64,000 nt of DNA from contig NZ_CP033073.1 of NCBI RefSeq assembly GCF_003675325.1, positions 3,224,001 through 3,288,000 on the forward strand, written 5' to 3'. The position numbers were made by a program, and so were the translations under genes. The number at the start of each line of letters is the position of its first letter. The first letter of the stretch is position 1. The DNA is from Streptomyces dangxiongensis. Its GTDB lineage: Bacteria; Actinomycetota; Actinomycetes; Streptomycetales; Streptomycetaceae. This document shows, in pieces, positions 1-8,107 of the stretch. The notes under the pieces are model-generated. The model searched no databases. It was given only the letters and a program-made list of their open reading frames with translations, and had not been told where the DNA came from.

Positions 1-625
1 GGACCTGGGCGTCGGGCCGGCGCAGGTACAGCGGCCGGGGCGCGGGGAGTTCCTCGCCCGCGGCCAGCTTTCCTGCGGCCAGCGAGGCGAGGGAGGCGGC
101 GGACACGTGCTCCGGCTCGCGGGCGTCCGGGAACGTGTCCGGGTAGAGCAGCGCGCCGGCGCCGACCGCCGGGAGCCCGGCGACCTGCCCGGCGATGTCG
201 GCCGGGCGGTCGACGGCCGGGCCGGTCAGGCGGGTGCGGGGGTCGGCGTACGTGGCCCAGTAGACCTCCTTGCGCCGGGCGTCGGTCGCCACGACGAAGG
301 GGCCCGTCTCGATGCCGGCGGCGTGGGCGAGGCCGTCGAGGGTGCACACGCCGTACACCGGGACGCCGAGCGCGAGACCGAAGGTGTCGGCGGTCATCAG
401 GCCGACACGCAGACCGGTGTAGGGGCCGGGGCCGGTGCCGACGACGATCCCGGTGACCGCCTCCGGTTTCAGCCCGGCGCGGGTGAGTACGCGGTCGACG
501 GCCGGCAGCAGCAGCTCTCCGTGCCGGCGCGCGTCCACCTGGCTCGACGAGGCGATGACGTCGGTGCCGTCGTGCAGCGCGACGGTGACGGCGGGTGTTG
601 CGGTATCCAGAGCGAGCAAGAGCAC
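1..625 (-). CDS. tsaB: tRNA threonylcarbamoyladenosine biosynthesis protein TsaB (3' end beyond window)
   Basis: TsaB is the inactive-kinase-fold partner that, with TsaD and TsaE, transfers the threonylcarbamoyl group to A37 of ANN-decoding tRNAs in the cytoplasm. The visible 208 residues start LLALDTATPAVTVALHDG, the ASKHA-type opening of the family, and contain the family segment GTGPGPYTGLRVG around residue 66. The C-terminus runs off the window. The start is taken as GTG because it gives the family N-terminus and lies 6 nt after a TAGGCT hexamer, which suggests a leaderless transcript. The related gene tsaE lies about 1.1 kb upstream on the same strand, as often in actinobacteria. Confidence 0.9.
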   Translation of the reverse strand, partial: MLLLALDTATPAVTVALHDGTDVIASSSQVDARRHGELLLPAVDRVLTRAGLKPEAVTGIVVGTGPGPYTGLRVGLMTADTFGLALGVPVYGVCTLDGLAHAAGIETGPFVVATDARRKEVYWATYADPRTRLTGPAVDRPADIAGQVAGLPAVGAGALLYPDTFPDAREPEHVSAASLASLAAGKLAAGEELPAPRPLYLRRPDAQV

Positions 626-631
626 GCGAAC

Positions 632-637
632 AGCCTA
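632..637 (-). promoter_or_regulatory. -10 element for tsaB, leaderless
   Basis: The minus strand reads TAGGCT, a good sigma-HrdB -10 hexamer, and the GTG start follows after only 6 nt. No Shine-Dalgarno sequence fits between them. Transcription is inferred to start at or very near the GTG. Confidence 0.5.
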
Positions 638-738
638 CGGCGCCCGCGCCGCCCGCATGGCCGTCCGGGTCGTACGGTCACCGACTGCTACGGTCTGTAC
701 GAAGTACGACATATCAGATGAAACAGAGGTGGGCGCAC

Positions 739-1299
739 GTGGCAGGGACCAGCTCGGGAGTCGTGGCCGTCCTCACCGCTGCGGCCGTCGGAGCGGTCGG
801 ATTCCTCGCCTACCGGGCCCAGGCGACCGTCCCCGCGTCCCTGGGGGGCACTCCCGCCGCGCACGCCTCCCCCTCGGCGTCCGCGTCCAAGGCGCCCCGG
901 GACCGGCACAACCCGACCGCCCTGCCGAGCGCCTCCGGTACGGGTGAACGGGTGGTGTACTCGGTGGACGACGACCGGGTCTGGCTGGTCGGCGAGCGCG
1001 GCCGGATGCAGCGCACGTTCCCGGTGCGCCCCGGGAACGTGGATCCGCCCCCGGGCACCTACTGGGTGACCTCCCGCTCCCACGCGGTCACCGGGACCGA
1101 CGGCCGGCCCGTCGAGCACGTGGTGCGCTTCACCAGCGTGCGGGGCGTGGCGATCGGGTTCAGCGCGGCGGTGGGCGACGGCACCGGCCCGACGCCCGAC
1201 CCGGGCGTGCGGACGGGCGGGATCCGGGAGAACCGGGAGGACGGGGACGCGATGTGGCGGTTCGCGACGATCGGCGTACGCGTGGTCGTGATCCGCTAG
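739..1299 (+). CDS. Secreted L,D-transpeptidase-like protein lacking catalytic residues
   Basis: A 186-residue protein with an N-terminal hydrophobic segment (about residues 8-27, signal peptide or anchor), an Ala/Pro/Ser-rich linker to about residue 65 and a C-terminal domain. That domain has the layout of a YkuD L,D-transpeptidase: PPPGTYWV around 103-110, GVAIGFSA around 136-143, and an ending RTGGIRENREDGDAMW followed by VVVI. In active enzymes the second segment ends in His-Gly and the last reads S-x-G-C-x-R. Here the His is Ser and the Cys is Gly, so cross-linking activity is not expected. The GTG start is preferred because GAGGTGG lies 6 nt upstream; an in-frame ATG at 718 is the alternative. 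An intact L,D-transpeptidase lies at 4844-5806. The role is unknown; wall binding or regulation is inference. Confidence 0.75.
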   Translation: MAGTSSGVVAVLTAAAVGAVGFLAYRAQATVPASLGGTPAAHASPSASASKAPRDRHNPTALPSASGTGERVVYSVDDDRVWLVGERGRMQRTFPVRPGNVDPPPGTYWVTSRSHAVTGTDGRPVEHVVRFTSVRGVAIGFSAAVGDGTGPTPDPGVRTGGIRENREDGDAMWRFATIGVRVVVIR

Positions 1300-1430
1300 C
1301 CGGCCCCGTGCGCCGGGGATGCCGTCCCTCGGCCGGTACCGGGCGAGGGAGACGGTGTCGCCCGGCGCGGTGGTTCCGACCCGCCCGGAGCGGCCCTTCA
1401 GCACCCGCCCGTGACGGTCCTCCGGCGCAC

Positions 1431-1607
1431 TCAAGCGGCCCGGGGACGGTCCTCGGCGCGCGCGGTCACGGGCTCCGGCCCGCGGCGTGGTTCCGGGGCC
1501 CGCGGGGGCTGGGAGACGGCGTCCGCGGCGGCGCACGAGGCCAGGAGATCGCGCATGGACACCCCGGCGGGCGTGGCGGGCCGGGGCATGGGCCGGGCTG
1601 CGGTCAT
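1431..1607 (-). CDS. Small hypothetical protein (58 codons) behind an iron box
   Basis: A 58-residue ORF starting MTAARPMPRPATPAGVSM, rich in Ala, Pro and Arg, with one Cys-containing hydrophobic stretch (RDLLASCAAADAV) and a charged Pro/Arg tail. There is no membrane segment or signal peptide and I do not recognise a family. It has a perfect AGGAGG ribosome binding site 6 nt before the ATG, which is rare in this window and argues that it is translated. A 22-bp palindrome like a DmdR/IdeR iron box sits 28 nt upstream, so expression is probably repressed by iron. It is convergent with the gene at 739-1299. The function is unknown. Confidence 0.55.
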   Translation of the reverse strand: MTAARPMPRPATPAGVSMRDLLASCAAADAVSQPPRAPEPRRGPEPVTARAEDRPRAA

Positions 1608-1635
1608 GAACGCCTCCTGATGTGCGGGGGCGGGT

Positions 1636-1657
1636 GTAGTTAGGCACACCTAACTAC
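1636..1657. promoter_or_regulatory. Iron-box-like operator (DmdR/IdeR type)
   Basis: Perfect 9-bp arms, GTAGTTAGG and CCTAACTAC, flank a CACA centre. The core TTAGGCACACCTAA differs by one base from the actinobacterial iron-box core TTAGGCTCACCTAA. The palindrome ends 28 nt before the ATG of the small ORF and carries TAACTA on the minus strand, a possible -10. A Fe-bound DtxR-family repressor would therefore block the promoter. Confidence 0.7.
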
Positions 1658-1706
1658 GGGCTGGGGACCATGTGACCACGCCCGGGACGCCCCGCGCAAC
1701 ACCGTG

Positions 1707-1721
1707 CCGACAGCTTGTCGG
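1707..1721 (-). terminator. Short hairpin after tsaE
   Basis: CCGACA and TGTCGG form a 6-bp stem with a 3-nt loop, 16 nt past the tsaE stop codon. It has no T-run, so it is weak evidence for termination. Confidence 0.3.
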
Positions 1722-1736
1722 GAAGCCAGCCGGTCC

Positions 1737-2258
1737 TCAGCCGGACAGCGCGTCGAGGGCGGCGCCGGACCACCGCTCCCCCAGCCCCGCCAGGGTCACG
1801 TGCCGCACCTCGTCGGTGGTGTCCCCGACCGCGCGGTGGATGACGACGTGGAGCCGGTCCTCGGTCAGCTCCTCGACCTTGCCCTCGCCCCACTCCACGA
1901 CGATCACCGAGTCGGACAGGGAGACGTCGAGGTCCAGGTCCTCCATCTCGTCCAGACCGCCGGAGAGGCGGTAGGCGTCCACGTGGACCAGGGGCGGGCC
2001 GTCACCGAGGGAAGGATGCACCCGGGCGATGACGAACGTCGGCGAGGTGACCGCGCCGCGCACGCCCAGGCCCTCGCCGAGCCCGCGGGTCAGGGTGGTC
2101 TTGCCCGCGCCCAGTTCACCGGTGAGCATCACCAGGTCGCCCGCGCGCAGCAGCGCGGCGAGCCGGCGGCCCAGCTCCCGCATCTGCTCGGGCGAGGTGA
2201 CCGTCAGCCGGGTCTCAGCGCGGTGGTGCGGTGCTGCGGGTGCTGCTGGTCGTTCCAT
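1737..2258 (-). CDS. tsaE: tRNA threonylcarbamoyladenosine biosynthesis ATPase TsaE
   Basis: TsaE is the P-loop ATPase that cycles the TsaB-TsaD complex during t6A37 formation. The protein has about 173 residues and a Walker A motif GELGAGKTT near residue 47, followed by SPTFVI and VHVDAYRL, both typical of the family. A later VVEWGEG segment fits the TsaE fold. The start is ATG (alternative GTG 6 nt upstream). TACCGT lies 8 nt before the ATG, a possible leaderless promoter. The 5' end overlaps the 3' end of the upstream hydrolase gene by 44 nt in another frame, so the two are probably co-transcribed or translationally linked. Confidence 0.92.
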   Translation of the reverse strand: MERPAAPAAPHHRAETRLTVTSPEQMRELGRRLAALLRAGDLVMLTGELGAGKTTLTRGLGEGLGVRGAVTSPTFVIARVHPSLGDGPPLVHVDAYRLSGGLDEMEDLDLDVSLSDSVIVVEWGEGKVEELTEDRLHVVIHRAVGDTTDEVRHVTLAGLGERWSGAALDALSG

Positions 2259-3495
2259 AGCCACTTACGGTAGCCCCTGCGGGCACCGCGCCCGCGCGGG
2301 TGAGCAGGTCGGCGAGGCGGTCGGTGACCACTTCCGGGTGCTCCAGCATCACCAGGTGCCCGGCGTCCGGCACGAGCACCAGCTCGGCCTCCGGGAGCAG
2401 GTCGGCGATGGCCTCGCTGTGCTCGCTCGGCGTGACCAGGTCCCGCACCCCGGCCAGCACCAGCACGGGCATCTCCCGGAAGCAGGTGAGGGCCTCGGTC
2501 TTGTCGTGGTCGGTGAAGGCCGGGTAGAACTCGGCGACCACGTCGATCGGCGTCGACTCGATCATCCGCTCGGCGAACCGTTCCACCGCCGGGTCGACGT
2601 CCCGTCCCGCGAACGAGTACCGCTTGATGATCCCGGCGAACAGGTCGGCGGTGGCCCGGCGCCCCTTCTCCACCAGCTCCGCCTGCTGCCCCAGCGCCCT
2701 GAGCACCCCGGGCAGGATCCGGCGCACCGCGTTGACGCCGGCCACCGGGAGCCCGAAGTTGACCTCGCCGAGCCGCCCGGACGACGTCCCCACGAAGACG
2801 GCGGCGACGACCCGGTCCCGGATCAGCTCCGGGTACTGGGCGGCGAGGGCCATGACGGTCATGCCGCCCATGGAGTGGCCGACCAGCACCACCGGTCCCT
2901 CGGGTACGGCGGCGTCGAGCACGGCCTTCAGGTCGCGGCCGAGCTGGTCGATGGTCAGGGGCACCCGGTCCCGGGTCTGGCCCACGCCCCGCGCGGACCG
3001 CCCGTGGCTGCGCTGGTCCCAGTGCACGGTGCGCACCACCCCGCGCAGGGCGGCCCGCTGGAAGTGCCAGGAGTCCTGGCTGAGGCAGTAGCCGTGGCAG
3101 AAGACGACGGTGACCGGGGCGGGCGCCTTGCGGCCGAAGAGCCGGCGCCGGCGCGGGGAGACCTCCGGGCCGACGTCCGGTTCGGTCTCGTCGACCTCGT
3201 AGTACAGCTCGGTGCCGTCGTCGGCGTACGCCTTGCCGGGGGTGCCGCGCAGGGTGCCGTACGGCCCGGTGGAGTCCAGCGCCAGCCGGGCCCGGCGGCG
3301 CATCCCGCGCCCGACCGTCATCCGCTCGATGGCCACGCCGGCCGCCGCGCCCGCGGCGAGGACGCCCAGCGCGGTGCCGGCGACGCCGGTCGCCCTGCGC
3401 CAGCTCCCGGCCGCCCCCGCGGCGGAGACGGCGGCCGCCGAGGCGACGACGTCGGCCACGACCTCCGCCACGGCCTCCGCGCTGCTCTCGCTCAC
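2215..3495 (-). CDS. Alpha/beta hydrolase
   Basis: A 426-residue serine hydrolase of unknown substrate. After an Ala-rich N-terminus with a probable membrane segment (about residues 28-55) comes the alpha/beta-hydrolase core: the oxyanion segment VFCHGY (about 131-136), the nucleophile elbow GHSMGG with Ser near 208, an acid region LVLAGVRDLVTPSEH and the catalytic His in PDAGHLVML. The GTG start is chosen because GAGGAG lies 7 nt upstream; an upstream ATG at 3519 is possible. It sits between alr and tsaE and overlaps tsaE. A lipase, esterase or peptidase role cannot be told from the sequence. Confidence 0.88.
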   Translation of the reverse strand: MSESSAEAVAEVVADVVASAAAVSAAGAAGSWRRATGVAGTALGVLAAGAAAGVAIERMTVGRGMRRRARLALDSTGPYGTLRGTPGKAYADDGTELYYEVDETEPDVGPEVSPRRRRLFGRKAPAPVTVVFCHGYCLSQDSWHFQRAALRGVVRTVHWDQRSHGRSARGVGQTRDRVPLTIDQLGRDLKAVLDAAVPEGPVVLVGHSMGGMTVMALAAQYPELIRDRVVAAVFVGTSSGRLGEVNFGLPVAGVNAVRRILPGVLRALGQQAELVEKGRRATADLFAGIIKRYSFAGRDVDPAVERFAERMIESTPIDVVAEFYPAFTDHDKTEALTCFREMPVLVLAGVRDLVTPSEHSEAIADLLPEAELVLVPDAGHLVMLEHPEVVTDRLADLLTRAGAVPAGATVSGYGTTSSTRSTAPPR

Positions 3496-3625
3496 GTACC
3501 GCTCCTCTTCGCCGTACAACAGTTCGCTGGTTGGGGTGAAACGGATGGTGCGCTGGTGCCCCCGTGCCCGTGCGTGACCTGCGGGACCGCCGTGCCGGAC
3601 GGTCCGGGTGCCGCTCCCGAACGGG

Positions 3626-4795
3626 TTACCCGGGTTCCTGCCCGTTCACATAGACGCGGGGAACGCGCGTTCCGATGCGCGTGACGATCTCGTACGCGAT
3701 CGTGCCGGAGGCCTTCGCCCAGTCCTCGGCGGTCGGCTCACCCCGGTCGCCCGGCCCGAACAGCACCGCCTGCGCCCCCGCCGGCGGCTCGTCACCGCCG
3801 AGGTCCACCACGAACTGGTCCATGGCGACCCGCCCGGCGACCGTGCGCCACTTGCCGTCGACCAGGACCGGGCCGGTGCCGGAGGCGTGCCGCGGAATGC
3901 CGTCCGCGTAGCCGACCGGCACCAGGCCGAGCGTCGTAGGGCCCGGGGTGACGTAGTGGTGGCCGTAGCTCACGCCGTGCCCGCCGGGAACGTGCTTGAC
4001 CAGGGCCAGCGACGCGCTGAGCGTCATCACCGGGCGCAGCCCGAGGTCGGCCGGGGTGCCCAGCTCGGGGCTGGGCGAGATGCCGTACAGGGCGATGCCC
4101 GTGCGGACCAGGTCGAAGTGGGAGTCGGACAGCGTGAGGGTGGCCGGCGAGTTGGCGATGTGCCGCACCTCGGGCCGTACGCCCTGGTCCTCGGCGTACG
4201 CCACCATCTCCCGGAACCGGCCGAGCTGCGCGGCGACGGACGGGTGACCGGGTTCGTCGGCACACGCGAAGTGCGACCACAGACCGGTGACGCGGACCAG
4301 GCCCTCGGCCTCGGCGCGCAGGGCCGCGGTGACCAGGGCGGCCCAGTTCTCGCCGGGCTGACAGCCGTTGCGGCCGAGTCCGGTGTCGGCCTTGAGCTGC
4401 ACCCGTGCGACCCGCCCGGCCTCCCGGGCGGCGGCGGTGACCTCCCGCAGGGCCCACGTGCCGCTCAGCGACACGTCGATGTCCGCCTCGATCGCCTGCC
4501 GCCATGGGCCGCCCGGCACCCACAGCCAGCACAGGATCCGGCCCGGCAGCCCGGCCGCGCGCAGCGCGAGGGCCTCCTCGGCGGTGGCCGTGCCGAGCCA
4601 GGCCGCGCCCGCCGCGAGGGCGGCGCGGGCGCAGGGCACCGCCCCGTGGCCGTACCCGTCGGACTTGACGACGGCCATCACGCCGGCGCCCTCCGCGCGG
4701 GCGCGCAGGGCCCGCACGTTGGCGCGCAGGGCGCCCAGATCGATCTCGGCGCGGGCCCGCAGGGAGGCGGTCGGCACAGCTGAAGTCTCACTCAT
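3626..4795 (-). CDS. alr: Alanine racemase
   Basis: A PLP-dependent enzyme that interconverts L- and D-alanine in the cytoplasm, supplying D-Ala for peptidoglycan. It has 389 residues, normal for the family. The PLP lysine is K44 in AVVKSDGYGHG, the barrel segment LKADTGLGRNG lies near 155, and the C-terminal domain carries the second catalytic tyrosine region (HGVSYGHHYVT) and AGRVAMDQ. The gene lies in a same-strand run alr-hydrolase-tsaE. An intact L,D-transpeptidase gene is just downstream in the map, in keeping with a wall theme. The stop is followed by a 130-nt gap before the hydrolase gene. Confidence 0.96.
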   Translation of the reverse strand: MSETSAVPTASLRARAEIDLGALRANVRALRARAEGAGVMAVVKSDGYGHGAVPCARAALAAGAAWLGTATAEEALALRAAGLPGRILCWLWVPGGPWRQAIEADIDVSLSGTWALREVTAAAREAGRVARVQLKADTGLGRNGCQPGENWAALVTAALRAEAEGLVRVTGLWSHFACADEPGHPSVAAQLGRFREMVAYAEDQGVRPEVRHIANSPATLTLSDSHFDLVRTGIALYGISPSPELGTPADLGLRPVMTLSASLALVKHVPGGHGVSYGHHYVTPGPTTLGLVPVGYADGIPRHASGTGPVLVDGKWRTVAGRVAMDQFVVDLGGDEPPAGAQAVLFGPGDRGEPTAEDWAKASGTIAYEIVTRIGTRVPRVYVNGQEPG

Positions 4796-4843
4796 GGCGC
4801 CCCCAGTGTCTCAGAGGGCGCCGTACGGCCTCCGGGCGCCGTG

Positions 4844-5806
4844 TCAGCTACCCGGCCTGCGCCCCCACACGAAGACGCGGTCACCCTTCTTCAGCACGCC
4901 CCACAGCGCGCGGGCGTCGGCGAGCCGCAGGTTCACACAGCCCATGGAGCCGGCGGTGGTGTGGATGCTGCCGTAGACGGCGTGGAAGGCCTCGCCGCCG
5001 TCGAAGAACTGGGCGTACGGCATGGCCTGGCCGTACAGGGTCGACACGTGGTTCTTGTGCCGCCAGTACACGGTGTGCCATCCCTTGCGGGTGACGTGCC
5101 CCTTGCCTCCGCTGCGCATCGGCACCGGCCCGAACACCACGCGGGAGCCCTTCTGCACCCAGGTGAGCTGGCGGTCCAGATCGACACAGGCGACCCGGTA
5201 GGACCGCACCGGGCACTTCCCGGCGGCGTTCGGCTTCTTCCCGGCCGAGATCAGCATCATCGTCGACCAGGTGACGGGCCCGGCGAACCCGCCGGCCGGC
5301 TTGATGCGGTACGCGATCTGGAACGCCCGGACCGTTCTGCAGTCGGCGGCGGACTGCTTGCCGTCCGCCCTCAGTTTCAGCCACCGTTCGACCTGCCGCT
5401 GGTAGGGGCCGGTCTGCTCGGTGCACTCCACCTTGGCCACGGCGTCCCCCAACGGCACGTACTCGATGAGGTCGTACGTTCCCGGTGCCGCGTCCCCGGG
5501 CTCCACCGCGTCCTCCGCCGCGCTGGGTGGGTACACCCTCGGCGGCAGGGCCTGGTCGGGCGTGTCGATCTGCCAGGGCTGGGCGGGGCCGGGCGGCACG
5601 CCGGGGACGAGGTCGGAGAGGGGCACGGAGGCGGGAGTGGCGGCGGGGGCGGGAGCGGGCGGCTTCGGGGAGAGGCCGGGGCTGCCGGGGGTGGGTACGG
5701 CGCGTACGGCGGCCACGGCGGTGCCGGTGCTGCCGGCCACCGGGAACGCCGCCCCGGCGGCGAGCAGCACCGCGACACCCCGGTACACAGTTCGTCCGCT
5801 GATCAT
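4844..5806 (-). CDS. L,D-transpeptidase (YkuD domain), secreted
   Basis: A 320-residue extracytoplasmic enzyme expected to make 3-3 peptidoglycan cross-links. It has an N-terminal signal sequence (hydrophobic to about residue 33), a Pro/Ala-rich linker (about 38-75), a middle region with a possible peptidoglycan-binding-like helix bundle (about 120-190), and a C-terminal YkuD domain. The catalytic motif is intact: H282 in SIHTTAG and C290 in GSMGCVNL, followed by GDRVFVWG. The start is the ATG that opens the signal peptide; an upstream ATG in the same frame (5863) would add 19 residues of no clear signal character. It complements the catalytically dead relative at 739-1299. Confidence 0.92.
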   Translation of the reverse strand: MISGRTVYRGVAVLLAAGAAFPVAGSTGTAVAAVRAVPTPGSPGLSPKPPAPAPAATPASVPLSDLVPGVPPGPAQPWQIDTPDQALPPRVYPPSAAEDAVEPGDAAPGTYDLIEYVPLGDAVAKVECTEQTGPYQRQVERWLKLRADGKQSAADCRTVRAFQIAYRIKPAGGFAGPVTWSTMMLISAGKKPNAAGKCPVRSYRVACVDLDRQLTWVQKGSRVVFGPVPMRSGGKGHVTRKGWHTVYWRHKNHVSTLYGQAMPYAQFFDGGEAFHAVYGSIHTTAGSMGCVNLRLADARALWGVLKKGDRVFVWGRRPGS

Positions 5807-5884
5807 GCAATCAGCCAAACGCGGGGACCGGCGGGAACGGGGGTGCCGCGCGGAGCGGGTCACCCGGGGGGCGGAGGGAGACGC

Positions 5885-5980
5885 GTACGGCTGCCGGCGG
5901 GCGGGCGTGCGGGACCGGCCGTCCGTGCCCGGGTGCGGGTTCGTCGTGGCCGGTCGCGCAGTTTCCCCGCGCCCCTGGGG
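5885..5980 (-). repeat. Dispersed intergenic repeat, copy 1
   Basis: Read on the minus strand, this non-coding stretch carries the core GCGCGGGGAAACTGCGCGAC followed by CGGCCACGACGAACCCGC. The same core, with a few changes, occurs at 14231-14262 and 20032-20084. I recognise it as a type of short intergenic repeat common in streptomycetes. Confidence 0.6.
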
Positions 5981-6083
5981 GTTGGGGTGGGCCCGGGGGG
6001 ACAGGGGGCGCGGCGCTCCCCGCGCCCTTGGGGGGGTGGGCCCGGGGTGAGACGGGGGTGCCGCGTTCGCCGCGCCCCTGGGA
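5968..6083. repeat. Three direct repeats CGCGCCC(C/T)TGGG
   Basis: Near-identical 12-13 bp units begin at 5968, 6021 and 6071, about 50 bp apart, in the G-run-rich gap between the L,D-transpeptidase and nnrD genes. Nothing coding is visible here. They look like partial tails of the dispersed repeat just upstream. Confidence 0.5.
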
Positions 6084-6091
6084 GTCAGGGT

Positions 6092-7537
6092 TCAGGTTCC
6101 TACGTTTCGCCAGGCCTGGGGGATGTGGGACGCGATGTCGTGGGCGGCGGCCGGGGCGCCCTGCGGCTGGGGGCCGCCGGCCGCCAGGCGGCCCGCCAGG
6201 CCGTGGAGGTACGCGCCCGCGCTCGCCGCGTCCACCGCTGCCAGCCCCGCCGCCAGCAGTGACCCCGCCAGCCCGGACAGCACGTCCCCGCTGCCCGCCG
6301 TGGCCAGCCACGGCGTCCCCGTGGGGTTCACCCGCACCGTCCCGCCCCCGGGACCGGCGACCAGCGTCGTCGACCCCTTCAGCAGCACCGTCGCCCGGTA
6401 CTCCGCCGCCAGCTCGCGCACCGCGGCCAGCCGGGCGCCCTCGACCTCTTCCCGCCGTACCCCCAGCAACGCGGCGGCCTCGCCCGCGTGCGGGGTCATC
6501 AGCGTCGGCGCCGTACGCCCCCGTACCGCCTCCCGCCCGGCCAGCCGCAGCCCGTCCGCGTCCAGCAGCACCGGTACGTCCGTCGCGAGCACCTGGGCCA
6601 CGGTCGCCGCGTCGTCGCCGGCGCCCGGCCCGACCACCCAGGCCTGCACCCGCCCGGCCCCGGCGGGACCGGCGTCGGAGACGAGGGTCTCCGGGAAGCG
6701 CGCGAGGACCGCGTCCCCGGCCGGGCCGACGTACCGTACGGCCCCCGCCCCGCCCCGCAGCGCCCCGGACACGGCCAGCACGGCGGCCCCCGGGTAGCGT
6801 GCCGACCCGGCGGCGATCCCGACGACCCCGCGCCGGTACTTGTCGCTCTCCGCCGCCGGCTCCGGCAACAGCCGGGCCACGTCGGCGTGTTGCAGGGCCT
6901 CCAGTTCGGGTACGGCGGGCGGCTCCAGCCCGATGTCGACGAGCCGCACGACGCCGGCGTACTCCCGCGCGGGGTCCACCAGCAGCCCCGGCTTGTACGT
7001 GCCGAAGGTGACGGTCAGGTCGGCCCGGAGCGCGGCCCCCCGCACCTCCCCGGTGTCCGCGTCGACCCCGCTGGGCAGGTCCACGGCCACGACGGCGGCC
7101 CGGGACCGCGCCACCACCCCGGCGAGCCGCTCGGCGCCGGGCCGCAGGCCGCCCTTGCCGCCGATGCCGACGATCCCGTCCACGACCAGGCCGGCCCGCG
7201 CGATCAGCTCCTCGGCGGCGTCGGCGTCGGCGACCGCGCCGCCCGCCCGCCGCAGGGCGGCCAGCCCCTCGTGGTGGACCCGTCCGGGTGACAGCGGTAC
7301 GGCCGTGACGCCCGCCCCGCGCCGGGCCAGCCGCGCCCCCGCGTACAGGGCGTCCCCGCCGTTGTCCCCGCTGCCGACCAGCAGCACCACCCGGCTGCCG
7401 TACACCCGCCCGAGCAGTCCGGCGCAGGCGGCGGCCAGCCCGGCGGCGGCCCGCTGCATCAGCGCCCCCTCCGGCATCCTCGCCAGCAGCGCCCGTTCGG
7501 CCGCCCTTACCGTCTCCACGCTGTACGCAGTACGCAT
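6092..7537 (-). CDS. nnrD: Bifunctional NAD(P)H-hydrate epimerase / ADP-dependent NAD(P)H-hydrate dehydratase
   Basis: A metabolite-repair enzyme: the N-terminal domain (about 1-215, YjeF_N) epimerises S- and R-NAD(P)HX and the C-terminal ribokinase-like domain (about 225-481) dehydrates S-NAD(P)HX using ADP. Visible motifs are GSGDNGGD at 55-62 and DLPSGVD in the N-domain, and PTLMTPHAGE and PWLATAGSGDVLSG in the C-domain, the last being the nucleotide and catalytic loop. At 481 residues it is a full-length fusion. CAGACT lies 7 nt before the ATG, so the mRNA may be leaderless. acpS lies directly upstream on the same strand, a common pairing in actinobacteria. Confidence 0.95.
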   Translation of the reverse strand: MRTAYSVETVRAAERALLARMPEGALMQRAAAGLAAACAGLLGRVYGSRVVLLVGSGDNGGDALYAGARLARRGAGVTAVPLSPGRVHHEGLAALRRAGGAVADADAAEELIARAGLVVDGIVGIGGKGGLRPGAERLAGVVARSRAAVVAVDLPSGVDADTGEVRGAALRADLTVTFGTYKPGLLVDPAREYAGVVRLVDIGLEPPAVPELEALQHADVARLLPEPAAESDKYRRGVVGIAAGSARYPGAAVLAVSGALRGGAGAVRYVGPAGDAVLARFPETLVSDAGPAGAGRVQAWVVGPGAGDDAATVAQVLATDVPVLLDADGLRLAGREAVRGRTAPTLMTPHAGEAAALLGVRREEVEGARLAAVRELAAEYRATVLLKGSTTLVAGPGGGTVRVNPTGTPWLATAGSGDVLSGLAGSLLAAGLAAVDAASAGAYLHGLAGRLAAGGPQPQGAPAAAHDIASHIPQAWRNVGT

Positions 7538-7591
7538 GGCACCGAGTCTGCCCCGGAACCCCCGCCGCCCACACCCGGGCCGCGCGACCGG

Positions 7592-7963
7592 TCAGCCCTC
7601 GGCGACCACCACCGCCGAGGCGACGCCCGCGTCGTGACTCAGCGACACATGCCACGCCCGCACGCCCAGTTCCGCGGCCCGCGCGGCCACGGTCCCCTTC
7701 ACCCGCAGCCGGGGCTGCCCGCTGTCCTCCACGTACACCTCGGCATCGGTCCAGTGCAGCCCGGGCGGCGCCCCCAACGCCTTGGCCAGCGCCTCCTTGG
7801 CGGCGAACCGCACCGCGAGCGAGGCGATCCCCCGCCGTTCCCCGCTGGGCAGCAGCAGCTCACGCTCGACGAACAACCGGTCGGCCAGCCCGGGGGTCCG
7901 CTCCAGGGACGCCCGGAACCGGTCGATCTCGGCGACGTCGATGCCCACCCCGATGATGCTCAT
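7592..7963 (-). CDS. acpS: Holo-[acyl-carrier-protein] synthase
   Basis: Transfers 4'-phosphopantetheine from CoA to a conserved Ser of acyl carrier proteins, activating them for fatty-acid and possibly polyketide synthesis. The 123-residue length is usual. The Mg-binding Asp is D9 in [12 protein letters not shown] and the catalytic segment is [12 protein letters not shown] with E57. The C-terminal HVSLSHD matches the family. The ATG is preceded at 7 nt by TAGGGT, supporting this start and a leaderless mRNA; an in-frame GTG 9 nt upstream is less likely. nnrD follows 54 nt downstream. Confidence 0.97.
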   Translation of the reverse strand: MSIIGVGIDVAEIDRFRASLERTPGLADRLFVERELLLPSGERRGIASLAVRFAAKEALAKALGAPPGLHWTDAEVYVEDSGQPRLRVKGTVAARAAELGVRAWHVSLSHDAGVASAVVVAEG

Positions 7964-7970
7964 GCCGTGC

Positions 7971-7976
7971 ACCCTA
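7971..7976 (-). promoter_or_regulatory. -10 element for acpS, leaderless
   Basis: TAGGGT on the minus strand ends 7 nt before the acpS ATG. The divergent gene at 8108 has the same arrangement on the other strand, so the 130-bp gap holds two back-to-back leaderless promoters. Confidence 0.55.
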
Positions 7977-8095
7977 CGACCACGGCCCCGCCGGTCCTCC
8001 CACCGTGACGGCACGGCGTGCCCGGCCACCGGGGGTCCGGGCCGGCCACCGCGCCACTCCCCCGCGACTCCCCGCCGCTCGCCCGCCGCTCCGCC

Positions 8096-8101
8096 TACGC
8101 T
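8096..8101 (+). promoter_or_regulatory. -10 element for the SDR gene, leaderless
   Basis: TACGCT ends 6 nt before the ATG at 8108 and no ribosome binding site is present between them. Confidence 0.5.
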
Positions 8102-8107
8102 TCCGCC

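Noticed and set aside
5811..7655. Very long minus-strand ORF (614 codons) overlapping nnrD
   Set aside because: It is an Arg/Gly-rich frame shadow of nnrD; the nnrD frame has conserved domains and normal composition.
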